A DNA stretch of 64,000 bases from UBA6168 sp041392505 (GCA_041392505.1 JAWKLX010000026.1:1-64000), one strand, 5' to 3'. Shown: positions 25,511 to 35,646, counted from the first letter of the stretch. The notes: a model not told the origin generated them from the sequence alone. Numbers and translations are program-made.

Positions 25511-27883
25511 ATGTTCCGCCACCATCTTATCCTCGCTCTCCGCAATTTCAGACGCAACAAAACTTCCTTTTTGATTAACCTAATTGGTCTATCAACGGGG
25601 CTGGCCTGCGTATTATTCATTTACCTCTGGGTGAATGACGAGTGGAACATGGACAAATTCCATGAGAAGGACGACCAATTGTACAAGGTGATGCAGAATT
25701 TCCACCTGCCCCAAGGCATTTCAACTATGGACGACACGCCCGTCGTATTGGCCGATGCGCTGGCCGCTGAAAGGCCGGAAGTGGAAGCGGCTTTGTCTAT
25801 ATGCAGCGAGGGGGAAAGGCCAACTGGCATCCTTGCCAACGATGGAAAAGAATTTGCCGCCGAGGGTTTATTTGCAGGTAATAATTTTTTCGAAATATTC
25901 ACTTATGAATTAATAAATGGGAACGAAAAAGAATTATTAAAAAATAAAAGCAGCATTGTTATTTCAGAAGAATTGGCAATTAAATTATTTAATACCACAG
26001 AAAATATAATTGGAAAAACAATTGCTTGGCGCACCCAATACCAAGACACTACTTATCAGGTTACGGGCGTATTTAAACCTGCTACAAACAATTCTTTTAA
26101 GCCTTTCGATTTTTTATTAAATATGGAAGTTTTATTGGATTTAGACGAATGGGCAGGAAGATGGAACGCCACTTATGCCGAAACTTTTTTGCTGTTAAAA
26201 AAAGGGACAGACATTAACCAGTTCAATAAAAGCATCGCTGATTTCCTCAGATTTAAAGATCCAAAAATTACCGCATTCGAATTATTTGTACAAAAATATT
26301 CGGATGAATATTTATTCGGAAATTATGAAAACGGCCTCCAAGCCGGAGGCCGGATCGCTTATGTAAAATTGTTTTCCTTAATTGCTTTATTTATTTTATT
26401 AATTGCTTGCGTCAATTTCATGAACCTGTCCACGGCCAGGGCATCGCTTAAAATGAAAGAAGTCGGGGTCAAAAAAACGATTGGTGCATCCCGCAGCGAA
26501 TTGATTGTACAATTTATGGGCGAATCAATTATCCTTTCTTTTTTAGCTTTAATTTTTGCGGTGCAATTAGTTGTTATTTTACTCCCCTATTTTAATGAAA
26601 TAACAGGAAAGAATTTAGAATTAATAATGGACATAAAAAGTGGGTTGTCAATATTAGGTATTGTTTTAATTACAGGTATTTTGTCCGGCAGTTATTCCGC
26701 ATTTTATTTGTCAGGATTCAATCCAGTGGCTGTTTTAAAAGGGAAAACAATCAACTCTGCCAGCGAGCAATGGGTGCGTAAAGGCTTGGTGGTATTTCAG
26801 TTTTCTTTATCCGTTATTTTTATTGTTGGCGTCTTGGTCATCCACCAACAAATGGAATTTATCCAAACAAAAAACTTGGGATTTGAGAGGGATCATGTCT
26901 TGAGTTTCCAAAGGGAAAACTTTAATGACAAGCCAGAAGAATTTTTGGCCGCATTAAAAAATATACCAGGGGTCATTCATGCATCCAGCATGTTTGGCGA
27001 CATATTTAGCGGCACAAGTACCCAGAGCGGCTACTCTTGGAAAGGCGACGAATCAGATCAAAAATATTTATTTAAATCGCCCATTATTGGTTATAACGTA
27101 ATCGAAACGCTCGGCATGGAATTATTGTCAGGCCGAAGTTATTCGAGAGAATTTAAAGAAGAAAATTCAAAAATAATTATCAATGAATCGGCCCAAAAAA
27201 TGATGGGCCTGGAAAATCCAATAGGAAAAATAATCGGCTACACCCCCGAACAAAGACAGATTATCGGTGTGGTAAAAGATTTTAATTATGGTAGTGTCCA
27301 CCATAAAATCGAACCGCTCATATTTAGGTTTGCGCCAAGATTTGGAAATAATATTTTGGTAAAAATAAAAGCGGGGACAGAAAAAAACACCATCGAACAA
27401 ATCGGTACATTATATAAGGATTTCCATCCAGCCGCCTACCCTTTTCAATATTCCTTTTTGGATGCGGATTATCAAAAACTATATGAGTCAGAAAACCGGA
27501 TAGCCATTTTATCAAAATATTTTAGCGGAATGGCCATTATTATTTCGTGCCTCGGATTATTTGGTTTGGCCACTTTTACCGCAGAGCGCAGGAAAAAAGA
27601 AATTGGCATCCGAAAGGTCTTGGGGTCGAGTGCATTTCGCATTGTCCGCATGTTGAGCGGTGATTTTACAAAAACAGTTATGATTGCTATTTTTATTTCC
27701 TTACCCTTAAGTTATTTTTTTGTAAATAAATGGTTAGCCAATTTTGCTTATACGATCGAATTAAATAGTTGGTTCTTTTTACTGCCCGGTTTGGCCGTGC
27801 TGCTCATCGCCTGGGGCACCGTTGGGTTGCAGACTATTAAGGCTGCCCGAATTAACCCCGTAGAATGTCTGAAAGAAGAATAA
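25511..27883 (+). CDS. FtsX/MacB-type ABC transporter permease
   Basis: 790 residues, same architecture as its neighbour: N-terminal helix (TSFLINLIGLSTGLACVLFI), MacB-like periplasmic domain, helices around SLIALFILLIACVNFMNLST, the coupling motif MKEVGVKKTIGASRSELIVQ, second periplasmic domain and RRKKEIGIRKVLGSSAFRIV, ending with IKAARINPVECLKEE. The two genes are paralogues and probably act with an ATPase encoded elsewhere. A run of unusually AT-rich synonymous codons begins near 25880, while the first 370 bases use GC-rich codons like the neighbours. Confidence 0.92.
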   Translation: MFRHHLILALRNFRRNKTSFLINLIGLSTGLACVLFIYLWVNDEWNMDKFHEKDDQLYKVMQNFHLPQGISTMDDTPVVLADALAAERPEVEAALSICSEGERPTGILANDGKEFAAEGLFAGNNFFEIFTYELINGNEKELLKNKSSIVISEELAIKLFNTTENIIGKTIAWRTQYQDTTYQVTGVFKPATNNSFKPFDFLLNMEVLLDLDEWAGRWNATYAETFLLLKKGTDINQFNKSIADFLRFKDPKITAFELFVQKYSDEYLFGNYENGLQAGGRIAYVKLFSLIALFILLIACVNFMNLSTARASLKMKEVGVKKTIGASRSELIVQFMGESIILSFLALIFAVQLVVILLPYFNEITGKNLELIMDIKSGLSILGIVLITGILSGSYSAFYLSGFNPVAVLKGKTINSASEQWVRKGLVVFQFSLSVIFIVGVLVIHQQMEFIQTKNLGFERDHVLSFQRENFNDKPEEFLAALKNIPGVIHASSMFGDIFSGTSTQSGYSWKGDESDQKYLFKSPIIGYNVIETLGMELLSGRSYSREFKEENSKIIINESAQKMMGLENPIGKIIGYTPEQRQIIGVVKDFNYGSVHHKIEPLIFRFAPRFGNNILVKIKAGTEKNTIEQIGTLYKDFHPAAYPFQYSFLDADYQKLYESENRIAILSKYFSGMAIIISCLGLFGLATFTAERRKKEIGIRKVLGSSAFRIVRMLSGDFTKTVMIAIFISLPLSYFFVNKWLANFAYTIELNSWFFLLPGLAVLLIAWGTVGLQTIKAARINPVECLKEE

Positions 27884-28108
27884 TCAATCCCTCCATTTCT
27901 GATAAATATCATGTCCAATAAATAGTTAAAACTTGATCCATCCTTTTGGGTCAAATACCAATTTTCAAAATAAAAATTACATTTGCCGCCCAATTGAAAT
28001 AGGGGTAGCCATTAAAAAAGCGGGTTACTACCACCTTTTTATTGGCCCAAAAACATTGAAACCAAAAAACCGTAAAACCATTTTAATTAAACCTAACCAA
28101 TTATTTTC

Positions 28109-29170
28109 ATGAAAAAACTATTAGTACTTGGACTGGGGAAAGTCGGCTCATTAGTAGGTGTTTTGCTCAACCACCATTTTGAGGTGACCGGGGCCGACAA
28201 GCAAAAACCACATTATGATTTCGAACTGCCCTTCCCTGTTTTGGAGGTGGATGTGCAGTCCGATCATTTTCTCCAAGACATTTTACCGCAATATGACGGT
28301 GTCGTTTCCGCCCTTCCGTTCTTTTTGAACAAGGCCATCGCCCAGGTCGCCCACGACAAGGGCATGCACTATTTTGACCTGACAGAAGATGTCGAAACCA
28401 CCAATTTCATTCGGGGTTTGGCTAAAACCTCGAAAGGCGTTATGGCTCCGCAATGTGGTCTGGCCCCTGGCTTGATCGGCATTGTCGGCGCAGATTTGAC
28501 CAAGGATTTCACCAAATTGCGGGACATCGAACTACGGGTAGGTGCATTGCCACGATTCCCAAATGGGCTTCTTGCCTATTCATTTACCTGGTCGCCTGCT
28601 GGCGTCATCAACGAGTACATCAACGACGCCGAGGCCATCGCCAATGGGGCCCGCAAAATGGTCCCTTCCTTAGACGGTTTTGAATACATCAACATTGAGG
28701 GGCAGGAATTCGAAGCGTTCACCACTTCCGGGGGCCTAGGCACGATGTGCGAGACGTACGAAGGCAAGGTGGATACCTTGAATTATAAAACGATCCGCTA
28801 CCCCGGCCACGGCAAATTGATGCGCTTCCTGATGTATGAGCTCATCATGAAAAACGACAAGCAGTTATTGGAGGATATTTTGAAAAATGCCAAACCACCG
28901 GTCAAGGAAGACGTGGTATATGTCTATGCCGTTGTGGAAGGCTGGAAGGAAGAACAAGTGTTCCGCAATGAATATTTCAGGGCCTTCCACCCGATTGATA
29001 TTGACGGCCACCACTGGCGGGCGATTTCCTGGACTACCGCTGCGTCCGTCGCCGCCGTCGTCGAAATGGTTGCCAACGGCAGCCTGCCCAACAAAGGGTT
29101 TATCAAACAGGAGGAGATTCCTTTTGATAAATTCCTGGAAACCAATAACGGATCTTTCTTTAAGGATTGA
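28109..29170 (+). CDS. Saccharopine dehydrogenase-family oxidoreductase
   Basis: 353 residues. Rossmann NAD(P)-binding start KKLLVLGLGKVGSLVGVLL, then DVQSDHFLQDILPQYDGVVS and ALPFFLNKAIAQVAHDKGMH, as in saccharopine and lysine 6-dehydrogenases; CGLAPGLIGIVGADLT and the catalytic-domain strand pattern follow. Possible substrates are lysine, saccharopine or carboxynorspermidine-type compounds. Neighbours do not decide. A factor-independent terminator follows. Confidence 0.85.
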   Translation: MKKLLVLGLGKVGSLVGVLLNHHFEVTGADKQKPHYDFELPFPVLEVDVQSDHFLQDILPQYDGVVSALPFFLNKAIAQVAHDKGMHYFDLTEDVETTNFIRGLAKTSKGVMAPQCGLAPGLIGIVGADLTKDFTKLRDIELRVGALPRFPNGLLAYSFTWSPAGVINEYINDAEAIANGARKMVPSLDGFEYINIEGQEFEAFTTSGGLGTMCETYEGKVDTLNYKTIRYPGHGKLMRFLMYELIMKNDKQLLEDILKNAKPPVKEDVVYVYAVVEGWKEEQVFRNEYFRAFHPIDIDGHHWRAISWTTAASVAAVVEMVANGSLPNKGFIKQEEIPFDKFLETNNGSFFKD

Positions 29171-29207
29171 TTTATAGTCAGCAATCAGGTTTCTGGTAGA
29201 CTATAAG

Positions 29208-29240
29208 AGTCGGCAGGGTTTCATTTCTGCCGACTTTTTT
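29208..29240 (+). terminator. Factor-independent terminator
   Basis: Stem AGTCGGCAG (29208-29216) pairs perfectly with CTGCCGACT (29227-29235), followed by five or more T. Confidence 0.9.
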
Positions 29241-29353
29241 ATTGATAAAAATCATGACTTTTGTTGAAACTGGTCAACATAGGATTAGCTCTGTTCGTTT
29301 AACTTAACGTTTCAATCAAAACAACTCAAGTTGCTATGAATAGAAAATCCCAA

Positions 29354-29478
29354 AAATGCGGGGCAGCATCAATGATTTTCATTGCAACCACCCAAATGCC
29401 CCTCTGGGGATTTTAAGGGGAACGGGAGCGAAGCTCCCGTTCCCCTTAAAATCCCTTTGGGCCGAGCAGAGCGATGCG
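29354..29478. repeat. Family B palindromic element, copy 3
   Basis: Left flank ATGCGGGGCAGC; centre with perfect 23-bp arms (29407-29429 and 29433-29455) and a GAA loop. The lower stem GGGATTTTAAGGGG is shared with copies 2 and 4, while the upper stem (AACGGGAGC) differs. The right flank is diverged. Confidence 0.75.
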
Positions 29479-29559
29479 AATTGATATGAACATCCTTCGG
29501 CCCAAAATTAGTGAAGCTTAATTCATCGCAACTGAGTAAAAACAATAAATCTTTCCGTT

Positions 29560-29943
29560 ATGCCCACCTTCCATATTTCCTTGACTGACAAAGCGTTCCA
29601 CCACCATGAGCACCAAGAATGGCTCAGCAAACTGAACTTCTACCAGAATGAGCTGAAATTTTTCCAGAATGAATTATTAGCGGTGTTGCATGTACACAAC
29701 GACCACCTATCGATCATCGAACTGGTGGACGAGTACAGGGACATTTTTATGAAAAAACTGAGGCAAATTGACGAGTTGCGGATGCACATTATTTTGCATG
29801 AAAAAAAGCTTGCTAAATTAGAAGAGTCCAACTCTGAAGAATTGTGGGAGCACAGTGAGGTGCGGGATAAATTCAATGAATTCGCTGCCGATTTTGATTT
29901 GTTGAAAAAGAATTTCAAACGGTTTGCAGCGCATAACGATTGA
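29560..29943 (+). CDS. Small coiled-coil protein of unknown function
   Basis: 127 residues from ATG 29560. Almost entirely helical and charged, with heptad-like stretches (NELKFFQNELLAVLHVHNDH, RQIDELRMHIILHEKKLAKL). No membrane segment or signal peptide. Convergent with the next gene, with a gap of 10 bases. No family is recognised. Confidence 0.7.
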   Translation: MPTFHISLTDKAFHHHEHQEWLSKLNFYQNELKFFQNELLAVLHVHNDHLSIIELVDEYRDIFMKKLRQIDELRMHIILHEKKLAKLEESNSEELWEHSEVRDKFNEFAADFDLLKKNFKRFAAHND

Positions 29944-29953
29944 TATTTTTAAA

Positions 29954-31060
29954 CTACTCAGCGTCCAATTTCAGCCACAGCTCGTAACTGCCACACAGCC
30001 AGCCTTCACCTTCCCAATTAGGTGGGAGTACCACTATTTGGTATTTATTTTTGGGCAGGTCAATTTCCCGAAAAATGCGCTTGAGTTTTTTGCTCCGTTT
30101 ATTGACCAGCATATTACCGACATCGGGTATCCCTAACAGCAGGGTCGTATTTTCATGGCGGGCCACATTTACCGCTATTTCCTTCAATCCAATCCCCAAC
30201 TCATCGGTTAACAGGTGAGTGCTGTATTCAAACCCAATCCCCGGACAGTTGTCCAAGATCAGGCCGTTGATGTCGGAGGGATTGTCCGCTACCCGAAAAT
30301 CCATATAGTAGCCACCGGTCCCAAAAGCCGAATAATAGGTTTTAGAAAGAACATTTTTGGAAACAGCATAATTGACATAATCATAGGCGGGTTGTATAAT
30401 TTCGGCTTGATTCACCAATGCTTCATGGCTCTCGCAGGATACCGGAACGATCGCTGATGCATTGTCAATCAATATGTTACCATTGTAGGGCTGGGTCGTG
30501 TCATCGCTGTAATCCGCTTCAAAAGATAGATAGGTGAGGTCTTCTTCCGGCTGGAAATGAAAGGTGTAACTTTTCCAATCCGTGTGATCCACTTCTGAGG
30601 AAACTGCCAATTGCACCTTCTTGCCGCATGGGCTCAGACCTCCCCAAATTCTTAAAGTAATCGGTCGGTTGAAGTTGACCATTTCTCCGGTGGCCCTGCT
30701 CCTGCTTATCAATTTATCAGAACGGCAAAGCATCATGTTCAGGGAATAACATTGCCCTCCTTTCAGGGGTGAGAGCAATTGCTGACCAAGGCTTTCGGTG
30801 GTGTTATTGTCCCTTGTAACTAATCCAACATAAGTATCGCCATCAATAGGGTGTTGTTTAACGCCAAAACGGCCATTCTCAATGGGGTGTATGTCCGGTG
30901 GACTTTCATGATTAAATGCGCAATTCCGCCACGCCCCTGGGACAGCGCCATATTTTGGGACATCTTCAAAGGATGGGTTTTTTAAAAACACTACTTCCTG
31001 CGCACAAAGAATGGCTGGAAAAAACAGCAGGAAGGATAGTATGGTTAAGAATACTTTCAT
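29954..31060 (-). CDS. Secreted protein with carbohydrate-binding-like domain
   Basis: 368 residues from ATG 31060, chosen because it starts a signal peptide (MKVFLTILSFLLFFPAILCA); the upstream in-frame extension is read from a tandem TGGTTGAA repeat. The first half has NPSFEDVPKYGAVPGAWRNC and SLGQQLLSPLKGGQCYSLNM, and later TLRIWGG, the jelly-roll pattern of carbohydrate-binding-like modules common in Bacteroidota surface proteins. The C-terminal 90 residues (GIGLKEIAVNVARHENTTLL, KLKRIFREIDLPKNKYQIVV) resemble the peptidoglycan-binding fold of OmpA-like proteins only weakly. No T9SS domain is seen. Confidence 0.7.
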   Translation of the reverse strand: MKVFLTILSFLLFFPAILCAQEVVFLKNPSFEDVPKYGAVPGAWRNCAFNHESPPDIHPIENGRFGVKQHPIDGDTYVGLVTRDNNTTESLGQQLLSPLKGGQCYSLNMMLCRSDKLISRSRATGEMVNFNRPITLRIWGGLSPCGKKVQLAVSSEVDHTDWKSYTFHFQPEEDLTYLSFEADYSDDTTQPYNGNILIDNASAIVPVSCESHEALVNQAEIIQPAYDYVNYAVSKNVLSKTYYSAFGTGGYYMDFRVADNPSDINGLILDNCPGIGFEYSTHLLTDELGIGLKEIAVNVARHENTTLLLGIPDVGNMLVNKRSKKLKRIFREIDLPKNKYQIVVLPPNWEGEGWLCGSYELWLKLDAE

Positions 31061-31297
31061 AGGAGAAATTTTGGTGGAGCAAAGATAAATGGCTGGATGG
31101 TTGAATGGTTGAATGGCTATATGGTTGTTTCCAAAATTGGAGAATGCCACTCCTTAAAAGGACAGCTGATTTTAGGAAGGGAGGGTCGGGAAGAGAAAAA
31201 ACAACAGTAGTTTTCGAAGAAGGACGATGGAAAGTCACTAACTAAAAACGGAAGTTTTTACAATTAAAGAGGAGCTTAAAATTCTGCCAATAAAATT

Positions 31298-31398
31298 TCC
31301 CGCAGAGGGCGCAAAGTTTAACGCGGAGTTTCGCAGAGTTTACCCAAGCAAACTTTGCGAGACCCTGCGTTTAACTTTGCGAACTCTGCGGGAAAAAC
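31298..31398. repeat. Imperfect palindrome of CGCAGAG/GCAAAGTT words
   Basis: CCCGCAGAGGGCGCAAAGTT faces AACTTTGCGAACTCTGCGGG across a partly paired middle. It immediately follows the stop of the minus-strand FAD-subunit gene and may serve as its terminator. Confidence 0.65.
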
Positions 31399-32238
31399 TT
31401 AAAGCGCTTCCAAAGCCCGCCTTGCGTAGACGCCAGCCAGGTGCTTCCGGTATTTCTCAGAAGCAAAATGGTCGCTCATGATGGAAACGCCAGCCGCTGC
31501 ATTGGCGGTCGCTGTTGCTATGGTATCCGCGTTTAACGAATGCCCTTTCAGCGCATTTTCGATGCCAGTGTCCCGGAATGGCTTGCTGCTCACCCCATTA
31601 AATGCTACCCTTGCTGCCGACCCATCTTTGGCAACCGCTGCGGCACATCCGACTATGGCAAAACGGGAGGCAGGTTGTGGGAATTTCACATAAGTCGAAT
31701 TGGCGTTCGAAGCCGTTTTAGGGATGCGGATAGCCGTGATGATCTCGCCATCTTGGAGGGCCGTCATAAAAAGCCCCTGAAAGAACTGGTCAATATCCAC
31801 CTCCCGGGTGCCATCGGCATTTTTAATCATGACCTTAGCGTCAGCAGCCAACAGGACTGCTGGCCAATCCGCAGCCGGATCGGCGTGGGCGATGCTTCCG
31901 CCGATGGTGCCGAAATTCCGGACTTGCACGTCGCCAATCATGGCTGCCGCTTGGGCAACCATGGGCGCATGCTGTTTTACCGCGGCGTTGCGGGCAATTT
32001 CCCCGTGCGTCGTGCCAGCACCGATGGTGATGGATTGTTCGTTGTTGTTGAAGCCTTTCAACTCTTCCAGACCAGAAATGTCGATCAAATGTTCCGGGTC
32101 ATTAAGGCGAAGTTTCAGGACGGGGATGAGGCTGTGGCCACCAGCCAGTATTTTACAATCATCACCGTGGGTTTGAAGCATTTGGATAGCTTCATTCACA
32201 CTGTTGGGCTTATGATAAGAAAATTTATTAGGTATCAT
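31399..32238 (-). CDS. Molybdenum hydroxylase FAD-binding (medium) subunit, CoxM-like
   Basis: 279 residues from ATG 32238 (MIPNKFSYHKPNSVNEA). FAD-binding PCMH-type domain with the two dinucleotide motifs of this family: CKILAGGHSLIPVLKLRL and FGTIGGSIAHADPAADWPAV (AGGHS and TIGG), plus the C-terminal CO-dehydrogenase flavoprotein domain. It passes electrons from the [2Fe-2S] subunit to an acceptor. Third gene of an S-L-M operon on the minus strand. Confidence 0.93.
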   Translation of the reverse strand: MIPNKFSYHKPNSVNEAIQMLQTHGDDCKILAGGHSLIPVLKLRLNDPEHLIDISGLEELKGFNNNEQSITIGAGTTHGEIARNAAVKQHAPMVAQAAAMIGDVQVRNFGTIGGSIAHADPAADWPAVLLAADAKVMIKNADGTREVDIDQFFQGLFMTALQDGEIITAIRIPKTASNANSTYVKFPQPASRFAIVGCAAAVAKDGSAARVAFNGVSSKPFRDTGIENALKGHSLNADTIATATANAAAGVSIMSDHFASEKYRKHLAGVYARRALEAL

Positions 32239-32403
32239 TTTTATCGGTGGACGGTGGAGGGTGGACGGTGGATGGTTCGGTCGAAGCCCGAAATTTTCCA
32301 CTTACCACTTTGCACCGCCTCGTTTCTTTTTGATAATAAGTTAATAGTTATTTGGAATGTCGAAGATGCACAGTCCTTTCCGTCCACCTTCTACCGTCAA
32401 CCA

Positions 32404-34764
32404 TCAACCGTTAATAATATTCCACACCTTCTCTGATGTAACGGGCATTTGGATGTCGTGAATGCCATAAGGCGACAAAGCGTCCATTACCGCATTGACA
32501 ACCGCAGGCGTCGAGCCGATGCAGCCAGCCTCTCCGGCACCTTTTACCCCCAAGGGGTTATGCGGGCAAGGAGTGGTGGTGCGGTCTGTTTCAAAACTGG
32601 GCATATCATCGGCACGTGGCATCACATAGTCCATGTAAGTGCCATTGAGTAATTGTCCAGACTCGTCGAAAATGGTGCCTTCGAACAATGCCTGACCAAT
32701 GCCTTGTACCACCCCACCGTGGATTTGACCTTCCACGATCATCGGGTTGATAACATTGCCAACATCATCCACGGCAATAAACCGCTTGAGGGTCACTTTG
32801 CCTGTTTCTTTATCAATTTCAACAATGGCGACGTGTGCGCCAAATGGGTAGGTGAAATTGGTGGGATCGTAAAAACTGGAAAAATCAAGCCCCGGTTCGA
32901 GCCCTGCCGGATAGTCGTGAGGCACATAGGCCGTTAGAGAAACATCGCCAAAACCAATGGATTTATCAGAACCCTTGACGGTCCATTTGCCTTCGGCAAA
33001 TTCGAGGTCAGCTTCCGAACATTCCAATTTATGGGCAGCAATCTTCGTCCCTTTTTCGATCACTTTTTCAATGCTCTTAACGATGGCCGAACCACCGACT
33101 GCCAAACTCCTCGAACCATAAGTCCCCATCCCAAAAGCGACCGAATCGGAATCGCCGTGAACAATGTCCACGTCTTCGAGGGCGATGCCAAATTTATCCG
33201 CCACCACTTGCGCAAAGGTGGTTTCGTGGCCCTGTCCGTGCGAGTGCGAACCAGTATAAACGCTCACTTTTCCCGTTGGCTGTACCCTGACTTGGGCAGA
33301 CTCAAACAAACCTGCCCTAGCACCGAGTGCCCCGACAACTGCTGAAGGGGCGATACCACAAGCTTCGATATAAGTGGAAAAACCGATGCCCAATAATTTG
33401 CCACTATTGCCGTCACGCGCAGCTTGTTGCTCGGCACGGAAATTTTCATAACCAACCATTTTTAGAGCTTTTTCCAAAACAGGATGGTAATTACCACTAT
33501 CGTATTGCAGCGCCACTTGGGTTTGATAACCGGGTTCGTCCACACCGTTGAACGGATCAATGAAATTTTGCAGACGCAACTGCGCCGGGTCTTTGCCCAT
33601 TTCCAAAGCAGCTGTATCGATCAATCTTTCCAACAGATAAGTGGCCTCAGGACGGCCAGCCCCACGATACGCATCCACTGCGGTCGTATGTGTGAAAACG
33701 GCATCCACATCCACATGAACGAGCGGCGTTTTGTACAAACCTTGCAGCAATGTACCGTGCAAATAAGTAGGCACCGCTGGGGCAAAGGTGGATAGATAAG
33801 CCCCCATATTGGCGTAGGTCTTTGAGCGGAGGGCAGTGATATTTCCATCTGCATCAAAGGCCATGTCGCATTTGGTCACGTGGTCGCGGCCATGCGCGTC
33901 GGTGAGGAAACTTTCCCTGCGCTCGGCAGTCCATTTTACTGGACGGCCAATCGCTTTACTGGCAATGGTCACGAGTGCTTCTTCCGTGTAGTGGAAAATT
34001 TTACTACCAAAACCACCGCCAACGTCCGGCGCTACAACCCGAACCTTATGCTCTGGAATGCCCAGCACAAAAGCGCACATCAGCAAACGGGTCAGGTGCG
34101 GGTTTTGGGAGGAAGTGTACAAAGTGTACTTATCATAGGCAGAATCGTAGTGGCCGATGGCGCTCCGAGGCTCGATGGCATTGGCCACAAGGCGCTGGTT
34201 GGTGAACTCCAAAGTGGTCACGTGATGGGCATTGGCAATAGCCGCATCGACAGCGGCTTTGTCGCTACCCAAAGCCCAGTCGAAAGAGCGGTTGTTGGGT
34301 ACATCATCGTGGACGAGCGGTGCGCCATCCGCCACGGCCGCTTTGGCATCGGTCACAGCAGGGAGGACTTCCCAATCGACCATCACCATTTCGGCGGCGT
34401 CCTTTGCTTCGGCATAAGAATTAGCAACGACCATGGCCACGGCATCGCCCATGTGCCTGGCTTTATCCGAAACGAGCAGCGGGTGGGGCGGCTCTTTCAT
34501 CGTATCACCATTTTTAAAATTAACCTGCCAGCCGCAAGGCACGCCATATTGGCCGACGTCGGCGCCAGTGAATATTTTAACGACGCCGGGCATGGCTGCT
34601 GCCGCGGTCGTATCGATGCTATTGATTTTTGCATGCGCGTGAGGGCTGCGCACCATGCAGGCATAGGTCATCCCCGGCAGTTTGATGTCGTCCGTATAAC
34701 GGCCTTGTCCGGTGGTAAACCTTTTATCTTCAACCCTTTTTACAGAGGTTCCAATGAGTCCCAT
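32404..34764 (-). CDS. Molybdenum hydroxylase large subunit, form II CoxL-like
   Basis: 786 residues from ATG 34764 (MGLIGTSVKRVEDKRF); the longer frame reads a repeat. It holds the Mo-pterin site of the xanthine oxidase family: DVGGGFGSKIFHYTEE, the active-site loop DAYRGAGRPEATYLLERL, GSHSHGQGHETTFAQVVADK and the catalytic-Glu segment GVKGAGEAGCIGSTPAVVNA. AYRGAGR defines the form II type; true CO dehydrogenase has AYxCSFR. The substrate is therefore more likely an aldehyde or N-heterocycle than CO. No cofactor-insertion genes (CoxD, XdhC-like) lie beside it. Confidence 0.93.
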   Translation of the reverse strand: MGLIGTSVKRVEDKRFTTGQGRYTDDIKLPGMTYACMVRSPHAHAKINSIDTTAAAAMPGVVKIFTGADVGQYGVPCGWQVNFKNGDTMKEPPHPLLVSDKARHMGDAVAMVVANSYAEAKDAAEMVMVDWEVLPAVTDAKAAVADGAPLVHDDVPNNRSFDWALGSDKAAVDAAIANAHHVTTLEFTNQRLVANAIEPRSAIGHYDSAYDKYTLYTSSQNPHLTRLLMCAFVLGIPEHKVRVVAPDVGGGFGSKIFHYTEEALVTIASKAIGRPVKWTAERRESFLTDAHGRDHVTKCDMAFDADGNITALRSKTYANMGAYLSTFAPAVPTYLHGTLLQGLYKTPLVHVDVDAVFTHTTAVDAYRGAGRPEATYLLERLIDTAALEMGKDPAQLRLQNFIDPFNGVDEPGYQTQVALQYDSGNYHPVLEKALKMVGYENFRAEQQAARDGNSGKLLGIGFSTYIEACGIAPSAVVGALGARAGLFESAQVRVQPTGKVSVYTGSHSHGQGHETTFAQVVADKFGIALEDVDIVHGDSDSVAFGMGTYGSRSLAVGGSAIVKSIEKVIEKGTKIAAHKLECSEADLEFAEGKWTVKGSDKSIGFGDVSLTAYVPHDYPAGLEPGLDFSSFYDPTNFTYPFGAHVAIVEIDKETGKVTLKRFIAVDDVGNVINPMIVEGQIHGGVVQGIGQALFEGTIFDESGQLLNGTYMDYVMPRADDMPSFETDRTTTPCPHNPLGVKGAGEAGCIGSTPAVVNAVMDALSPYGIHDIQMPVTSEKVWNIING

Positions 34765-34868
34765 ATTATTGATTGTTAGAAAGTTAGAATTGTTAGATAG
34801 TTGAAATGGTTTGAATGGTTTATTCAATAGTCTTGCGTTCGTCAAAAGAGCAAAACCATTTGAACCAT

Positions 34869-35345
34869 TTAAGCCATTTCAACCATTTTTTTAGCTGCAT
34901 ATTGAACTGATTTCACGATGTTGTGATATCCAGTACAGCGGCAGAAATTGCCTTCGAGCGCTTCCCTGATTTCGTGTTCCGAAGGATTGGAATTGTTTTT
35001 TAATAGATCGGCGGCAGTCATAATCATGCCCGGTGTGCAGAATCCGCATTGTAGTCCGTGCTCCTGGTGGAAGCCTTCTTGCAGTGGGTGAAGTTCGCCA
35101 TTCGTGGCCATGCCTTCAATAGTAGTGACCGAACGGCCGTTCGCTTGGACGGCGAGCATGGTGCAGGACTTGAGTGCCTTTCCATCCAAGTGAACGGTGC
35201 AAGCACCACAGCTGCTGGTGTCGCAGCCTACGTGGGTGCCTGTCAGACTCAATTCTTCCCGGAGAAAATGGACCAAGAGCATGCGCGGCTCAACCTCCCT
35301 TTCGTAATTTGTCCCATTGACGGTGACAGTAATTTTTACTTTCAT
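34869..35345 (-). CDS. Molybdenum hydroxylase [2Fe-2S] small subunit, CoxS-like
   Basis: 158 residues. The N-terminal plant-type ferredoxin domain has GCDTSSCGACTVHLDGKALK plus a following SC; the C-terminal helical domain has the second cluster (LQCGFCTPGMIMT, GNFCRCTGYHNIV). Together they supply the eight Cys for two [2Fe-2S] clusters. First gene of the operon. The 104-base spacer to the large-subunit gene holds an imperfect palindrome of TTGTTAGA and TGGTTTGAA words. Confidence 0.95.
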   Translation of the reverse strand: MKVKITVTVNGTNYEREVEPRMLLVHFLREELSLTGTHVGCDTSSCGACTVHLDGKALKSCTMLAVQANGRSVTTIEGMATNGELHPLQEGFHQEHGLQCGFCTPGMIMTAADLLKNNSNPSEHEIREALEGNFCRCTGYHNIVKSVQYAAKKMVEMA

Positions 35346-35547
35346 GTGGGTGAGAAATTTGTTTAATGTTTAATGTGTTGAGATGATTGGTTTGTTTCGC
35401 TAAAGTATATTTTTTCTAAGTTTTCTATGGAAGATTTCCATATTAATGAACAAAAATTTTTAAAAAGGCAACCTTCTCAACCAATTGATAAAAAAATTGG
35501 CAGTGTATCAGATGTAAAGCTGTGGAGTTTTTCTAAACTATCTTCAT

Positions 35548-35646
35548 CGACCCCCGACCCTTAAGGGGGAGCATATTTTCTATTTTATAATAAACTGACA
35601 ATCAACAAAAAACCAGTATTTCCCTTTAGGGGTCGGGGGTCGATGC
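35548..35646. repeat. Inverted repeat CATCGACCCCCGACCC
   Basis: CATCGACCCCCGACCCTTAA on the left and the complement CTTTAGGGGTCGGGGGTCGATG on the right enclose about 50 AT-rich bases. It lies upstream of the CoxS gene and near the family C repeat. Confidence 0.65.

Noticed and set aside
31540..32436. 298-residue plus-strand frame opposite the CoxM-like gene
   Set aside because: It is the antisense shadow of a clearly conserved gene; no family features.
33880..34779. 299-residue plus-strand frame opposite the CoxL-like gene
   Set aside because: Antisense shadow; the sense strand carries all molybdenum hydroxylase motifs.
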